A stretch of 64,000 nucleotides of DNA from an uncultured Bacteroidia bacterium (GCA_902800045.1 CADCCZ010000001.1:663346-727345), one strand, 5' to 3'; positions 27,267 through 37,508 are shown, counted from the stretch's first letter. Notes: generated from the sequence alone by a model not told the origin. Numbers and translations: made by a program.

Positions 27267-28796
27267 TTAAAACAACGCCTTTCCTGTCATTTCCTTCGGC
27301 TGTTCTATGCCCATGAGCTTCAGTATGGTGGGGGCGACATCGGCTAAGATGCCGTTGTGCAAGGATTTGACCTTGTCGGAAATGGCAATGCAGGGAACTG
27401 GGTTGAGCGAGTGGGCGGTGTTGGGCGAACCGTCGGGATTGACAGCGTTGTCGGCGTTGCCGTGGTCGGCGATGATGATAACATCGTAGCCGTTGTTGCG
27501 GGCGGCGGCAACCACTTCGCCTATGCACTTGTCAACATCTTCGACGGCTTCCCAGATTGCCTTGTAAACGCCTGTGTGTCCGACCATATCGCCGTTTGCA
27601 AAGTTGACAACAATAAGGTTGTGCTCGTTCTTGTTGATTTCGGCAACAAGGTTGTCCTTGACGATGAATGCGCTCATTTCGGGCTGCAGGTCGTATGTTG
27701 CAACTTTGGGCGAGGGGATGAGTATGCGCTTTTCTCCGTCAAATTCGGTTTCGCGACCGCCATTGAAGAAGAAGGTCACATGTGCGTACTTTTCGGTTTC
27801 GGCTATGCGCAACTGCTTCAGTCCGTTGCGCGAAACGACCTCACCTAAAGTATTATGAGGATATTCCTTGCCGTAGATAACATTCACGCCCTTGAAATTC
27901 TCGTCGTAGCAGGTCATTGTGTAGTACTTGAGCGGAATTGTGTGCATTCCTTCCTCGGGAAATTCCTGCTGGGTGAGGGCGGTGGTTATCTGGCGGAGCC
28001 TGTCGGTGCGGAAGTTGAAGCAGATGACAACATCGTCGGGCTGAATGGTCGTGAGCGGATTTCCGTTGCCGTCAACCATCACTATCGGCTTTATGAATTC
28101 GTCTGTAACGCCTTCGTCATACGATTTCTGCATCGAGGCAAGTATGTCGGTTGATTTTTCGCCTATACCGCTGACCATCAAGTCGTAGCCAAGCTTTATG
28201 CGGTTCCAGCGCTTGTCGCGGTCCATGGTGTAGTAGCGACCTACGAGCGATGCCAATTTTACAGCCGACTTGTTTTCCGACATATAATCGACAATTCCCT
28301 TCACGAAGCCGATTCCGCTCTTCGGGTCGGTGTCGCGACCATCGGTGAGGGCGTGGACGAAGGTATGCTTGCAGCCTTTCATGTCCGACATCTTAATTAG
28401 TGCTTCGAGATGCTTGTCCGACGAGTGTACGCCGCCGTTGGAGACAAGTCCGAGCAGATGCACCTGCTTGCCGTTCTTCAAGGCATAGTCGAAGGCTTCG
28501 TTTAGCTTTTCGTTCTTGAAGAACTCTCCGCTAGCAATGGCGTTGTTGATGCGGCCATAGTCCTGGTACACGATGCGACCGGCGCCAATGTTGAGGTGTC
28601 CGACTTCTGAGTTACCCATCTGTCCGTCGGGCAGACCAACATTCTCACCACAGGCAAGTAGTTGTGAATGAGGATATTGCTTTAGAAAATTGTGATAGTT
28701 TATTGTGTTTGCCGAGTCAATTACATCGGCCTTGTCGTGCTTTCCGATTCCCCATCCGTCGAGTATCATGAGGATGGCTTTCTTGTTTTCGTTCAT
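27267..28796 (-). CDS. gpmI: 2,3-bisphosphoglycerate-independent phosphoglycerate mutase
   Basis: A 509-residue glycolytic enzyme interconverting 3- and 2-phosphoglycerate, of the alkaline-phosphatase superfamily with two Mn ions. Motifs: ILDGWG near the start, the catalytic Ser63 in GNSEVGH, the mid-protein GDMVGHTG and the metal-binding DHGNADN. Normal length. The Bro-N/Fic gene follows after 9 bp, so read-through into the restriction island is likely. Confidence 0.95.
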   Translation of the reverse strand: MNENKKAILMILDGWGIGKHDKADVIDSANTINYHNFLKQYPHSQLLACGENVGLPDGQMGNSEVGHLNIGAGRIVYQDYGRINNAIASGEFFKNEKLNEAFDYALKNGKQVHLLGLVSNGGVHSSDKHLEALIKMSDMKGCKHTFVHALTDGRDTDPKSGIGFVKGIVDYMSENKSAVKLASLVGRYYTMDRDKRWNRIKLGYDLMVSGIGEKSTDILASMQKSYDEGVTDEFIKPIVMVDGNGNPLTTIQPDDVVICFNFRTDRLRQITTALTQQEFPEEGMHTIPLKYYTMTCYDENFKGVNVIYGKEYPHNTLGEVVSRNGLKQLRIAETEKYAHVTFFFNGGRETEFDGEKRILIPSPKVATYDLQPEMSAFIVKDNLVAEINKNEHNLIVVNFANGDMVGHTGVYKAIWEAVEDVDKCIGEVVAAARNNGYDVIIIADHGNADNAVNPDGSPNTAHSLNPVPCIAISDKVKSLHNGILADVAPTILKLMGIEQPKEMTGKALF

Positions 28797-28883
28797 CTGT
28801 TTACCTGTTTTAATTAACTTGCGAAGATACGAATTTTATTTGAGATTCGTTCCTAATTTTCCAATTTTGTTGAAAAATGCAAG

Positions 28884-29777
28884 TTACTTGATGCTTTTCC
28901 GTCTTGCTTGTGCAATAAACACGCCGCTCAGCACGACTACAATACCGATGATTTTCTGCGCGGTAATATCTTCGCCTAGCAGCAGTGCCGATAGGAAAAG
29001 CGTAAAAACAGGTATCAGGTTGGTAAAGATGTTGGCACGAGCAATGGGAATGTAACGCAGTGTGTATGTGTAGCATACGAAAGCTGCCGCCGATGCGAAA
29101 ATACCAAGTTCTATTATCGGCCGAATCGAATCCCATACGAAACCAGTCTGCATGATGTTGTCCTTTTCGAAAATAAGCACTAGCGGCAGAAACATTAACG
29201 ACCCAATGAGGTTCTGGTAGAACGTTATTGTAAACACCGAATATTCTTCGGGGATTTTCTTCACGGCAACGGTGTAGCCCAAAGTGGCGAGTATTGCAAC
29301 TCCAAGCAGCATAAGTCCGTCGGGCGAAACCTGCATGTTGAGGTTGATATCGAATGTCATGATAGCCACACCGATAACCGACAGCACAATGCCGACGATA
29401 TTTAGTTTCGAGATTTTTTCCTTCAGGAAAATGTAGGCAACAATAGGTGTGAAAAGTGGTATCATACCGATGATAATTCCTGCCGTCGATGCATCGACTT
29501 TTGTAAGTCCGTTTGTTTCGCCCAGAAAGTAAAGGAATGGTTCGAAAAAGGCAAGCACAATGAATAGTGGCAAATGCCTGAGCTTTATCTTTATGCGTTT
29601 CTTTGCAATTACCAGCACGAGTAGCAGAATTACCGATGCGACAATTGTGCGCAGGTAAATTATTGTTATCGGATTGTAGCTTACGAGTGCACGCTTCGCC
29701 CAGATGAACGAAAACGACCAAAAGAGCATCGCTATTACCAGCAATGGGTAGATTATTATGGGCGAATCTTTTTTCAT
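28884..29777 (-). CDS. EamA/DMT-superfamily transporter
   Basis: A 297-residue permease with ten predicted helices in two EamA repeats (about 8-140 and 155-290). The C-terminus is short and basic. Different enough from the permease at 420-1325 that they are not recent duplicates. It follows the YqaE gene by 11 bp, so both may be in the amidase transcript. Substrate unknown. Confidence 0.85.
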   Translation of the reverse strand: MKKDSPIIIYPLLVIAMLFWSFSFIWAKRALVSYNPITIIYLRTIVASVILLLVLVIAKKRIKIKLRHLPLFIVLAFFEPFLYFLGETNGLTKVDASTAGIIIGMIPLFTPIVAYIFLKEKISKLNIVGIVLSVIGVAIMTFDINLNMQVSPDGLMLLGVAILATLGYTVAVKKIPEEYSVFTITFYQNLIGSLMFLPLVLIFEKDNIMQTGFVWDSIRPIIELGIFASAAAFVCYTYTLRYIPIARANIFTNLIPVFTLFLSALLLGEDITAQKIIGIVVVLSGVFIAQARRKSIK

Positions 29778-29788
29778 TTTAATTTATT

Positions 29789-29941
29789 TCAGTCCTTGTT
29801 GAGTATAATCAGCGCACCAATTACGCCAGGAACCCATCCGCATAATGTCAGTAAAAATACGATTACAATCGAGCCGCATCCATGATCAATTACTGCCAAT
29901 GGTGGAAAAAATATTGCTAATATAACGCGTAGGCACGACAT
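29789..29941 (-). CDS. YqaE/Pmp3 family small membrane protein
   Basis: A 50-residue protein found by reading the gap between two annotated genes. It starts MSCLRVILAIFFPPLAVIDH and continues with GCGS and FLLTLCGWVPGVIGAL, the two helices and linker motifs of the YqaE/Pmp3 (stress-response proteolipid) family, at exactly family length. In yeast and plants these proteins affect membrane potential and salt tolerance; the bacterial role is unclear. It starts 5 bp after the amidase stop and ends 11 bp before the DMT permease. Confidence 0.92.
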   Translation of the reverse strand: MSCLRVILAIFFPPLAVIDHGCGSIVIVFLLTLCGWVPGVIGALIILNKD

Positions 29942-29946
29942 TTGCG

Positions 29947-32900
29947 TTATTCTACAACAAACTTAATCCTTTCCTTTCCAATTTGTGCGATGTAAAATCC
30001 TGCAGCAATATTGCCGAGTGAAATTTCTGTAGTTGCCGATTCTGCTTTGCGCACAAGAATAACTCTTCCGTTGTTATCGGAAATTGTAATTTGCTTGCCA
30101 AGCAGTTCTGGTGTAATGCGCAGCATGAAATCACCGTTGTTGGGCGAAGGGTAGAGGGTTATGCCGCAAAAATCTTCATCGCTTATGCTGACAGTTGTAG
30201 TGTCGTTTGCTACCGAGTAGTTGTACCAGCCAATGTTTTGTGCCGAGTCGATTGCTATGGAACTTATTATTGCAAAGTCCTGGTTTTCTTCGATAGTGGC
30301 TGGTGCTAGAATGTCGCTATTGTCGCCAACAGTTATGCTTGCGGTATTGCTACGCGAACGGTAAATCCTGAAATTATCGATATGTGCAGTTGCACCGCCG
30401 TTGCGCAGGGTAACGATGTTTCCTTCGGTGAAGAAGTTGGCATCGGTGTACGAGCCGTAGTAGTGGTTGTCGTAGTAAATAGTGCTCTTGCCGTTGGTGC
30501 GGTCGTAAATCAGTTTTACGTTGTGCCAGTTGTTGGTGTCCAATGGCAAATCTATGCACTTGTCTTGCGAATACACATCGTTTTCGACGCGGTAGAACTC
30601 AACTCTTGACGAGCTTGTCGATAGGCGGAAGTAGATGAAATATCCGTTGCCGTGGTTTTCTGTATGACCATTGGTGCTCATGTAGTGCAAGCCTATGCGC
30701 TGGTTGGTGGCATCGGGCGACATATTGAAGTTGAACTCGTACATGTATTTGTCTGCCAAAGTCTGGTCAACTGTTGCGTAAATGTTTGATGTGGCTGTCT
30801 CGGTCTGGATTAGATGTCCGTTGCTTATGCTCCACGAGCCAGCAACACTTGTCCAGTTGTTACCGATTTCGTTGTCGAAGTCGTTGTTGGCAAAGCCGTT
30901 TGCATTGTTGGCAATCCATTCGTTATCTGCAAGATATTTGACGCAATAGAAGCGTTCTGTCACGAAATTGTTCTCGTTTTCGTCGAATGTGGCTTCGAAG
31001 TCGGTGCCGTCCCAAGGATGGTCGGTGCTGACTTCGGTTACGGGAGCCGTCCAGTCAACCTTTACGTCCTTTTCGAAGTATTCCGACCACATTCCGTTGT
31101 TGCCGAGAAGTATGGTTCTGATTCTTCCTGCATAGCTTCCGTTTTCACTTTCGGTGCGGATGTCGCCGTTTTCACCTATTGTGGCGGTAAGGTTGGCGTT
31201 GTTGCTGCGCAAGCGCGAAACATAAATGTCCTTGTATTCGGTATTGCAACCTGCCGAACGCAACGAGAAGCACTCTCCCGAAGTGAATGGATTGGAATCT
31301 GTGAGCGTAACGGCTACAATGTCATCAACATAGCAGGTGATTTTGCCAGTATTGGTGTCGAAAGTAATCTTGATGTCGTACCACTGACCAGCATTTATGG
31401 TATATGAAAGCGAGGTGTATGTTCCGCCGTTTTCCGAATACGAACCATTGACATACTTGTAAAGCTGTGCTGTATTTTGGTCGGGACGTATGAACATCAT
31501 ATAACCGTTCTGACGTTCGGCATTGTCGGTAAAGAAGTAGAAACCCGCGCGGCGGTTGGAGCCTTCGCCTGTGATTTTCATCTTGGCGTGGTAGAGGTAG
31601 GTGTAGCCGCGTTCCTGATGCAATGCGCAGTGCAGGTTTGTGCCGGTAAGTTCTTCATCGCTTTGCATGATTGAACCCGAATTCATTGCCCAAGCTCCAT
31701 TGGCATTTGTCCAGTTTTCGGGAATAGTTTGCTCATCGAAAGGTTCGTAAAGCGTTCCTCGTGATGTGTTGGTTGTCCATTTGCCGTCTTCCTTGTCGAG
31801 AATCTGGTAGAATGCCTTGTTGGTGTTGCTTCTGTCGCTGAACGACACATTGAAGTTGCTGTTGTTCCAATCGTTGGCGGTGATTTCGGTTGTAGGGGGA
31901 ACGGTATCTTCTTCGGGCAGGACAATGTTCCATCCGCAGTCGTTCATTTTGCGAGCCACCTGAACGCGGAAGTTCGGCAGCATTGCATATAGCGTTTCGC
32001 CGGGGCAGGTTGTACCGAGTGAGCCACTTGCTGTCTGGTTTACATCGCGGTGTCCCGAAATGCGGTAGCGGCTGAAAGTAAATTGTCCAGCCTGATTTGT
32101 GATGTCGGCCGACGATGTCGGGTCGAGTTGCTTGTTGTCGTACCACCATGCAAGCATATCCCAGCATTTTTCGAGCTGCACATCGGTAGGAGCGGTGGCC
32201 GGGGCATCGGAATTGCCTATGAAGTTAAGACCAATTGATTTTGCGTTGCAATTTCCTGCGTGTGCACCTTTGACGTCGGATGTAGGCAGATTGGGGTTGT
32301 AGCGTCCCTGATACATATTTCCCGACTTGTCGAAAAGATAGTTGTAGCCGATGTCTGTCCATCCGTTGCTATTTACATGGTAGTTCCAGTACGAGCGCAC
32401 AACAGCGGCACCGTCGGTGTAGGTGTCGGGACTTGCTCCGTGGTGTATTATGGTGTGTGTGCATGTTATGTATGCGACAGAGTAGGTCGGGTTTAGGCAT
32501 TCTGTATAGCTTCCACACCACGACGAACGAGGAACGTATTCGGGGAATTCAAGGCAGTCGCCATCGCGGGTAGCATTGACGTGTGTTGTTTGGTTTGCTG
32601 CGGATTCGTTTTCCGACGCAATGTCCTGAAATACGAGTTCTATCTTTGTAAGTTGCACATTTACTGGTGGAAAGATTAAGAAATCAATCGAATCGTGCAG
32701 ATTGAAGTTGAAACCGAAAAGCAAATCGGTGTAGAAAATGTTCGGCTCGATATCTTCGGGACGGAAATATCCGTGGTCGTCGTGCCAGTTGGTCCATTTT
32801 TCGCCCTGTGAGGTACGATAGTAAACGAGGAAGTGACCTTCGGGAGCATTGCGGTCGGTAGCATCGAAACCTATTGCGAATGAGGTGAAAGGAATCGGAG

Positions 32901-33075
32901 CCTTCATGCGGAACCCGTATGCGCCATCGGCATTAGGTTTCAAAGGTTCATCAATACTGATACGCATAAGCGTTGTTCCACTTTCGGAGTGAACTTTTTC
33001 TGTCTTGTAATTAACCTGGGCAAACGATGCCAACGATATGGCAATCATTGCTATTGCAATAAAAAACCTCTTCAT
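29947..33075 (-). CDS. T9SS-exported N-acetylmuramoyl-L-alanine amidase (PGRP type)
   Basis: 1042 residues from the ATG at 33075; a TTG two codons earlier is possible. Signal peptide (about 1-20), an N-terminal beta domain, then an amidase_2/PGRP domain (about 175-390) with the zinc ligands in IIHHGA, SGHRDV and TCPGE. Next come two related ~230-residue modules (from WTNANGAWAMN and from WTSVAGSWSIS), each a jelly-roll-like sugar- or glycan-binding domain ending in a matching YVSRLRSN/YRSRSN phrase. The C-terminal ~75 residues are a type IX sorting domain (FCGITLYPSPNNGDF). It should cleave peptidoglycan cross-stems outside the cell or at its surface. Confidence 0.9.
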   Translation of the reverse strand: MKRFFIAIAMIAISLASFAQVNYKTEKVHSESGTTLMRISIDEPLKPNADGAYGFRMKAPIPFTSFAIGFDATDRNAPEGHFLVYYRTSQGEKWTNWHDDHGYFRPEDIEPNIFYTDLLFGFNFNLHDSIDFLIFPPVNVQLTKIELVFQDIASENESAANQTTHVNATRDGDCLEFPEYVPRSSWCGSYTECLNPTYSVAYITCTHTIIHHGASPDTYTDGAAVVRSYWNYHVNSNGWTDIGYNYLFDKSGNMYQGRYNPNLPTSDVKGAHAGNCNAKSIGLNFIGNSDAPATAPTDVQLEKCWDMLAWWYDNKQLDPTSSADITNQAGQFTFSRYRISGHRDVNQTASGSLGTTCPGETLYAMLPNFRVQVARKMNDCGWNIVLPEEDTVPPTTEITANDWNNSNFNVSFSDRSNTNKAFYQILDKEDGKWTTNTSRGTLYEPFDEQTIPENWTNANGAWAMNSGSIMQSDEELTGTNLHCALHQERGYTYLYHAKMKITGEGSNRRAGFYFFTDNAERQNGYMMFIRPDQNTAQLYKYVNGSYSENGGTYTSLSYTINAGQWYDIKITFDTNTGKITCYVDDIVAVTLTDSNPFTSGECFSLRSAGCNTEYKDIYVSRLRSNNANLTATIGENGDIRTESENGSYAGRIRTILLGNNGMWSEYFEKDVKVDWTAPVTEVSTDHPWDGTDFEATFDENENNFVTERFYCVKYLADNEWIANNANGFANNDFDNEIGNNWTSVAGSWSISNGHLIQTETATSNIYATVDQTLADKYMYEFNFNMSPDATNQRIGLHYMSTNGHTENHGNGYFIYFRLSTSSSRVEFYRVENDVYSQDKCIDLPLDTNNWHNVKLIYDRTNGKSTIYYDNHYYGSYTDANFFTEGNIVTLRNGGATAHIDNFRIYRSRSNTASITVGDNSDILAPATIEENQDFAIISSIAIDSAQNIGWYNYSVANDTTTVSISDEDFCGITLYPSPNNGDFMLRITPELLGKQITISDNNGRVILVRKAESATTEISLGNIAAGFYIAQIGKERIKFVVE

Positions 33076-33095
33076 GTCCAAACATTTTTAACGAA

Positions 33096-33103
33096 CAAAA
33101 GTA
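33096..33103 (-). promoter_or_regulatory. -7 promoter box of the amidase operon
   Basis: CAAAAGTA reads TACTTTTG on the reverse strand, 20 bp before the ATG at 33075. Confidence 0.5.
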
Positions 33104-33243
33104 GTAAATTTTGTGTAAAGGTATAGTATTGATGAAGAAAAATAATTGTGCAGAACAAAATATTAGAACAATCCAGAAATTTAATGATTCCCCTCGTGTC
33201 GTCATTCTTGACTATTGCAAACTTAATATTAAAAGAATACGTT

Positions 33244-34065
33244 TCACTTTTTCTTTTTATTTTCCTTTTTCTCCTTCTGTTCAAAATATTTGTCCTTGTA
33301 TTTCTCGTAGCGCTCTTCCCATTGCTCTATGCTTTCGTCGTCGAACTTTATTGAACCGATGAGGTTCATGAGGTTTCGGATTTGTGCGGCGCGGGCAGAG
33401 GCTTTCTTGGGACTGCGCTTCGGGTCTCGGGGATTGGGGTAGGCGGCTACAATCTGCGAGGCTTCGGCTTTTGTAAGATTTTTTGCACTCTTGTGGAAAT
33501 ATTCTTGTGCAGCGGCTTCGGCTCCATAGATGCCAGGACCCATCTCTATTACGTTGAGATACACTTCCATAATGCGTTCTTTCGGCCAGAATAGTTCGAT
33601 AAGAAATGTCTGGTAAACTTCCAGCCCCTTGCGTATCCACGAACGACCTTGCCACAGAAATACATTCTTAGCCGTCTGCTGCGATATTCCACTTCCGCCA
33701 CGGTTGCTTTTGCCCGACTTGTGCTCCTCGATGGCAATGTCGATGGCTACGCGGTCGAAGCCATTGTGCCCCAAGAACATATTGTCTTCGCTGGCTACCG
33801 ATGCGTCAACGAGGTAGGGCGAAATTTCGTCAAGCGATTTCCATTCTTTTTTCAGCGGTTCGCCTTCGAATACCGAGCGCGAAATCATCGTGAGTGTAAT
33901 GGGCGGATTTACCCAGCGGTAGAGTATGGTTGTAATTAGGTTAAGCCCGAATAAGCAAAGCAAGCTTATAAAGATAACCTTCATAATCTTGCGGAATATT
34001 GATTTTCCTCCTTTCTTTGCTTTAGGTGCTTTTGTGGTGGCTTTGCTTGCCTTATTTTTTGCCAT
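33244..34065 (-). CDS. mtgA: Monofunctional peptidoglycan glycosyltransferase
   Basis: A 273-residue GT51 enzyme that polymerises lipid II into glycan strands. A Lys-rich cytoplasmic start is followed by one transmembrane anchor (about 25-48) and the GT51 domain. The motifs are clear: ASEDNMFLGHNGFD with the catalytic Glu, RGGSGISQQTAKNVFL, the KERIMEVYLN stretch and GIYGAEAAAQEYF. A Lys/Glu-rich tail ends the protein. It has its own promoter box. Confidence 0.93.
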   Translation of the reverse strand: MAKNKASKATTKAPKAKKGGKSIFRKIMKVIFISLLCLFGLNLITTILYRWVNPPITLTMISRSVFEGEPLKKEWKSLDEISPYLVDASVASEDNMFLGHNGFDRVAIDIAIEEHKSGKSNRGGSGISQQTAKNVFLWQGRSWIRKGLEVYQTFLIELFWPKERIMEVYLNVIEMGPGIYGAEAAAQEYFHKSAKNLTKAEASQIVAAYPNPRDPKRSPKKASARAAQIRNLMNLIGSIKFDDESIEQWEERYEKYKDKYFEQKEKKENKKKK

Positions 34066-34088
34066 TGGTTGTTATATTATTCGGGGTG

Positions 34089-34096
34089 CAAAGGTA
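34089..34096 (-). promoter_or_regulatory. -7 promoter box of mtgA
   Basis: CAAAGGTA reads TACCTTTG on the reverse strand, 23 bp before mtgA. Confidence 0.5.
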
Positions 34097-34127
34097 TGAC
34101 AATATTGTTTCCGTTGTTCGGAAAATT

Positions 34128-34607
34128 TTACTCGTTATGCTGTACACTGCAACTGTCCTTGCGAGTTATGCAGATGTGTGACAGAGCGAATATTATTGCA
34201 AAACTTACTAACAGATAGTGTCTTAGAAGAATTCCGTCAGTTAAAAACAGACAGGATGGGATTATTGCCAAAGCCATGCTTTTCCAGTTTGTCTGTCGCT
34301 TGAAATATAGTGCATAAACTATAAAGTATGCAACTAGCAATGCTGTGTTGGCGATAAGGTAGGCGACAAAATGCTGTGTCGATGCAAAACCGAATTCGGC
34401 AATTCCAATGTTGAATGCCATAAGGAACATTGAGCCATAACGCCCTATTTGTTCCAGAATGTACATCGAACGGCAGCAGTTGCATTTTGTTTCTTTTTCA
34501 CGGAACTTTATGGCGTAGATTATGTTGGGGATAAGCATCAGTATTACAGTGATGAGTCCGAAGAGGTTTATCCAGTTGAAACCGTCGATTATGCAATATT
34601 TTTCCAT
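34128..34607 (-). CDS. Integral membrane protein, unknown function
   Basis: A 159-residue protein with about five hydrophobic helices and a Cys cluster (CNCC) in the loop after helix 1. No family recognised. It starts one base after the yfcC stop codon, so it is almost certainly translated from the same mRNA and may assist the carrier. Small helper proteins for YfcC carriers are not established, so this is inference. Confidence 0.6.
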   Translation of the reverse strand: MEKYCIIDGFNWINLFGLITVILMLIPNIIYAIKFREKETKCNCCRSMYILEQIGRYGSMFLMAFNIGIAEFGFASTQHFVAYLIANTALLVAYFIVYALYFKRQTNWKSMALAIIPSCLFLTDGILLRHYLLVSFAIIFALSHICITRKDSCSVQHNE

Positions 34608-34608
34608 G

Positions 34609-36207
34609 CTAGAATCCGTTTAAACTCATATACAATGTCGGCAAACATAGCAGGAAACCAAGTGCGACTAACACCAGCATAAATTTCCAGATGAACTTGA
34701 ACCATAGGTTGTACGGAATCTTTGCCATTCCCAATGCTCCAATCAGAACTCCCGATGTCGGGGTAATCATATTGGTAAAGCCGTCGCCGAACTGGAAGGC
34801 TAGGACGGTTGTCTGTCGTGAGATTTCAACTAGGTCGGAGAACGGCGCCATAATAGGCATGGTAAGTGCAGCCTTTGCCGAACCCGACGGGATTATTATG
34901 TTGAGGAATGTCTGTATTCCATACATTATCGACAGCGAGGCTTCCTTGCCTGTATCTTGCATTCCGTTCGAGAGGCTATTCATTATGGTGTCGATGATGT
35001 TGCCATTGGTAAGGATAGCTATGATACCGCCAGCCAGACCGACTACGAAAGCCGCCGAGAAAATGTCCTTTGCTCCGTCGAGAAACATCTTTACAATATC
35101 GTTTGCCGACCTGTCCATAGCAATTCCTGCGGCTATGCCCATTGCCAGGAACAATCCGCCGATTTCTTCTACATACCACCCGTAGCCCATAACTCCTACA
35201 ATCAGGTACAATACGGTGAACAACAGCAGGTTGATTATGTAGAAATGAACCGACTTGCGCAGCATAAAGAAGGATGTGATTATGAAAAGTCCCGATACTA
35301 TTGGAATTGCAGCAAACTCAAATTCAGCATTTCCGACCTTCAGGCTCGAAATGGGGTATAAGACCGAGAAAAGTATTACTGCAATGGAAACGATAATGTA
35401 GCTTGCCCAAGCCGATTTCGGTGTGTAGTATTCTATGTCGTCGGCATGGCTGCTGTTGTTTTTACGCCAGTACTCGTCGATGGAGTAGGTGAGGCTCTTC
35501 TGTGGATTCTTCTTTATGCGCGAGGCGTACCATAATATGAATGCGAAACCTACTGCATTGATTACCAGCCAGCAAACGAATCTGTATTCCCATCCGCTGA
35601 ACAATGGCAAGTCCGACATTCCCTGAGCAATTCCAATTGTGAACGGATTGAATATTGCTCCGGCAAAGCCAAGATGCGCAGCCACATATACGAGGCAAAG
35701 TCCTGTGATTGAATCGTATCCCATTGATATTGCCAGCGGTACGAATATTATTACGAAGGCTATGGTTTCCTCGCTCATGCCGAAAATGGCTCCAAAGGCA
35801 CTGAACAATGTCATTATCAGCACCATTATGATGTTGTTTACGCCTATCTTTTGCAGGAATTTCCGTTTTTCGAGTCTTCTGCTGAAGCGTAGGAACGAGT
35901 TTATTCCAGCTGCTAGTGCTCGGCTTTCGTTCAGAATCCAGAAACTTCCGCCAACGAGCAGAATGAAGGCTATAATTCCAGCCTGCTTCTTGAATCCGTC
36001 GAAGATGGAGGTAAAAACCTGCCAAGTCTGCGGACTTGCATCCACTTCGTGGTAGGAATTTTCTACTATTACCGTTGTTGAACTGCCGTCGGCTAGTGTT
36101 TTCGTTGTACGCTCGAATTGTCCGGCAGGAACAATCCATGTGAGTATGGCGGCGATGATTATGATTGAGAATACAATTACGTATGTATGCGGTACTTTCT
36201 TGAACAT
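34609..36207 (-). CDS. yfcC: YfcC-family carrier (DcuC-like superfamily)
   Basis: A 532-residue permease with about twelve helices. The opening (PHTYVIVFSIIIIAAILTWIVPAGQFER) and the mid-protein ALAAGINSFL and TPTSGVLIGALGMAKIPY blocks match YfcC-type basic amino acid or C4-dicarboxylate carriers. An extended loop after helix 1 holds a short beta segment. Substrates of this family are mostly unassigned; arginine/ornithine-type exchange has been proposed. It is preceded by a -7 box and followed by a membrane protein gene with a 1-bp gap. Confidence 0.85.
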   Translation of the reverse strand: MFKKVPHTYVIVFSIIIIAAILTWIVPAGQFERTTKTLADGSSTTVIVENSYHEVDASPQTWQVFTSIFDGFKKQAGIIAFILLVGGSFWILNESRALAAGINSFLRFSRRLEKRKFLQKIGVNNIIMVLIMTLFSAFGAIFGMSEETIAFVIIFVPLAISMGYDSITGLCLVYVAAHLGFAGAIFNPFTIGIAQGMSDLPLFSGWEYRFVCWLVINAVGFAFILWYASRIKKNPQKSLTYSIDEYWRKNNSSHADDIEYYTPKSAWASYIIVSIAVILFSVLYPISSLKVGNAEFEFAAIPIVSGLFIITSFFMLRKSVHFYIINLLLFTVLYLIVGVMGYGWYVEEIGGLFLAMGIAAGIAMDRSANDIVKMFLDGAKDIFSAAFVVGLAGGIIAILTNGNIIDTIMNSLSNGMQDTGKEASLSIMYGIQTFLNIIIPSGSAKAALTMPIMAPFSDLVEISRQTTVLAFQFGDGFTNMITPTSGVLIGALGMAKIPYNLWFKFIWKFMLVLVALGFLLCLPTLYMSLNGF

Positions 36208-36233
36208 CGTTTGATAAAAGTAAAATTAGAGTG

Positions 36234-36241
36234 CAAAAATA
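36234..36241 (-). promoter_or_regulatory. -7 promoter box of yfcC
   Basis: CAAAAATA reads TATTTTTG on the reverse strand, 26 bp before the start. Confidence 0.5.
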
Positions 36242-36297
36242 AGAAAAGTTTCTGTTGAGATGCAAAAAATTGCATCAGTACAGTGTCCTAGATAAAA

Positions 36298-36340
36298 AAG
36301 GATAGTGCAATTTTGTTGCACTATCCTTGTATTTTTTTTT
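36298..36340. terminator. Bidirectional intrinsic terminator after the LRR gene
   Basis: Perfect 13-bp stem: AAGGATAGTGCAA (36298-36310) and TTGCACTATCCTT (36316-36328) around a 5-nt loop. It has a T run on both sides when read from each strand. It ends the LRR gene transcript before the yfcC promoter. Confidence 0.85.
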
Positions 36341-36350
36341 TGTGTGTAGC

Positions 36351-37508
36351 CTATTTTGACATCGATTCCTTTACTTCCTTGAATCGTTTGCAAGCAGGCA
36401 GTTGCTTGTAGTATGCGCCGCTTAACTTTGGAACGGACAATACTGCATCTTCGGGCAGCCCTTCGAAAGCATCGTCGGCAATTTCAACGTTTCCACCGTC
36501 AATTCTTACGTAAGTGAGTTTTTTGCAATTCTTGAAAGCTCCTTTTTCGATTCTTGTTATTGTGGAAGGTATTCTTACGTTGGTAATGTCGCAGCTGTTG
36601 AATGCATTAACATCCAAAGTTGTAACATTGAACGGAATATTATCCTTAGTTACCGAGTATGGGAGTTTCAGTTCGCCGCTGACATCGTCGTACGATTCTT
36701 CGCACTTGATGTATGGCGTTTGTATACCGTAGGATATGATAGAAACTGTACCTTCGTCCTGGTTTGTGACGTTGCAGATGAACTTCTGTCCAGTTTCTGC
36801 AGTTGCCCAAAATGTGTTTGCGCTAGATTTGTCCACATCGCGTTCAATAATTTTCTTGGCGTCGCTCCAAGGTTCCTTTGTGCCATATATGTCGGCAGTC
36901 TTAGGTGGAACAATTAGCGTTACACCATATAGGTAGAAGTCAGAATGTTGTGCGAATTCTGGTGGTGTCTCGCTATACAGCTCGATTGTTTTCAGTTTCT
37001 TGCAGTGTTCGAATGCGCCAGAATTTATCTTTTTCATTTCTGGAGGCAGTACAATGGCTTCAAGTTCCGAACATCCACTGAATGCGTCTATGCCAATTTC
37101 TGTTACAGATAATGGCAGCAGAACCTTTTTCAATTTCTTGCAATCCTTGAATGCCTGTATACCAATGCATGTTATCGGGTAGTTTACACCCTGATAGGTG
37201 ATGCGTTTCGGTACGGTTACAGTGCCGTTGATTGCATTGTTGTACTTCTGTATTGTTTCGTAGACGAACGGAATCCATGCCGTGTCGATGGCATTCTTAA
37301 CAGTTTCGGATTTGCCAACAGCGGGAGTAAGTGGGGCGATAACTTCGTACGATGGCGGAGTTTTTACCTTGTCGTACTTGTTTGCCTTGTTCGACCTAAG
37401 TCCGAAGTAGAGCGTGTTGCCGTTGTCGTCTACACGTGTTATGTTTTGTGCTGCAACTGGCAGTGCCATAATTGCTGCGACCATTAATATTAATAATTTC
37501 GTCCTCAT
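36351..37508 (-). CDS. Secreted leucine-rich-repeat (BspA-like, LRR_5) protein
   Basis: 385 residues from the ATG at 37508; seven upstream in-frame codons were rejected because the signal peptide MRTKLLILMVAAIMALPVAAQ starts here. The mature protein carries BspA-type repeats of ~23 residues (for example LPLSVTEIGIDAFSGCSELEA and IPSTITRIEKGAFKNCKKL). The repeats come in two runs split by a non-repeat insert of ~100 residues. There is no T9SS tail or lipobox. Such proteins are often surface-associated or periplasmic and bind host or matrix proteins. Confidence 0.85.
   Translation of the reverse strand: MRTKLLILMVAAIMALPVAAQNITRVDDNGNTLYFGLRSNKANKYDKVKTPPSYEVIAPLTPAVGKSETVKNAIDTAWIPFVYETIQKYNNAINGTVTVPKRITYQGVNYPITCIGIQAFKDCKKLKKVLLPLSVTEIGIDAFSGCSELEAIVLPPEMKKINSGAFEHCKKLKTIELYSETPPEFAQHSDFYLYGVTLIVPPKTADIYGTKEPWSDAKKIIERDVDKSSANTFWATAETGQKFICNVTNQDEGTVSIISYGIQTPYIKCEESYDDVSGELKLPYSVTKDNIPFNVTTLDVNAFNSCDITNVRIPSTITRIEKGAFKNCKKLTYVRIDGGNVEIADDAFEGLPEDAVLSVPKLSGAYYKQLPACKRFKEVKESMSK

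Noticed and set aside
28810..29721. 303-codon open frame overlapping the DMT permease
   Set aside because: Out-of-frame shadow of the permease; the product is Arg/His/Cys-rich and unlike a protein family.
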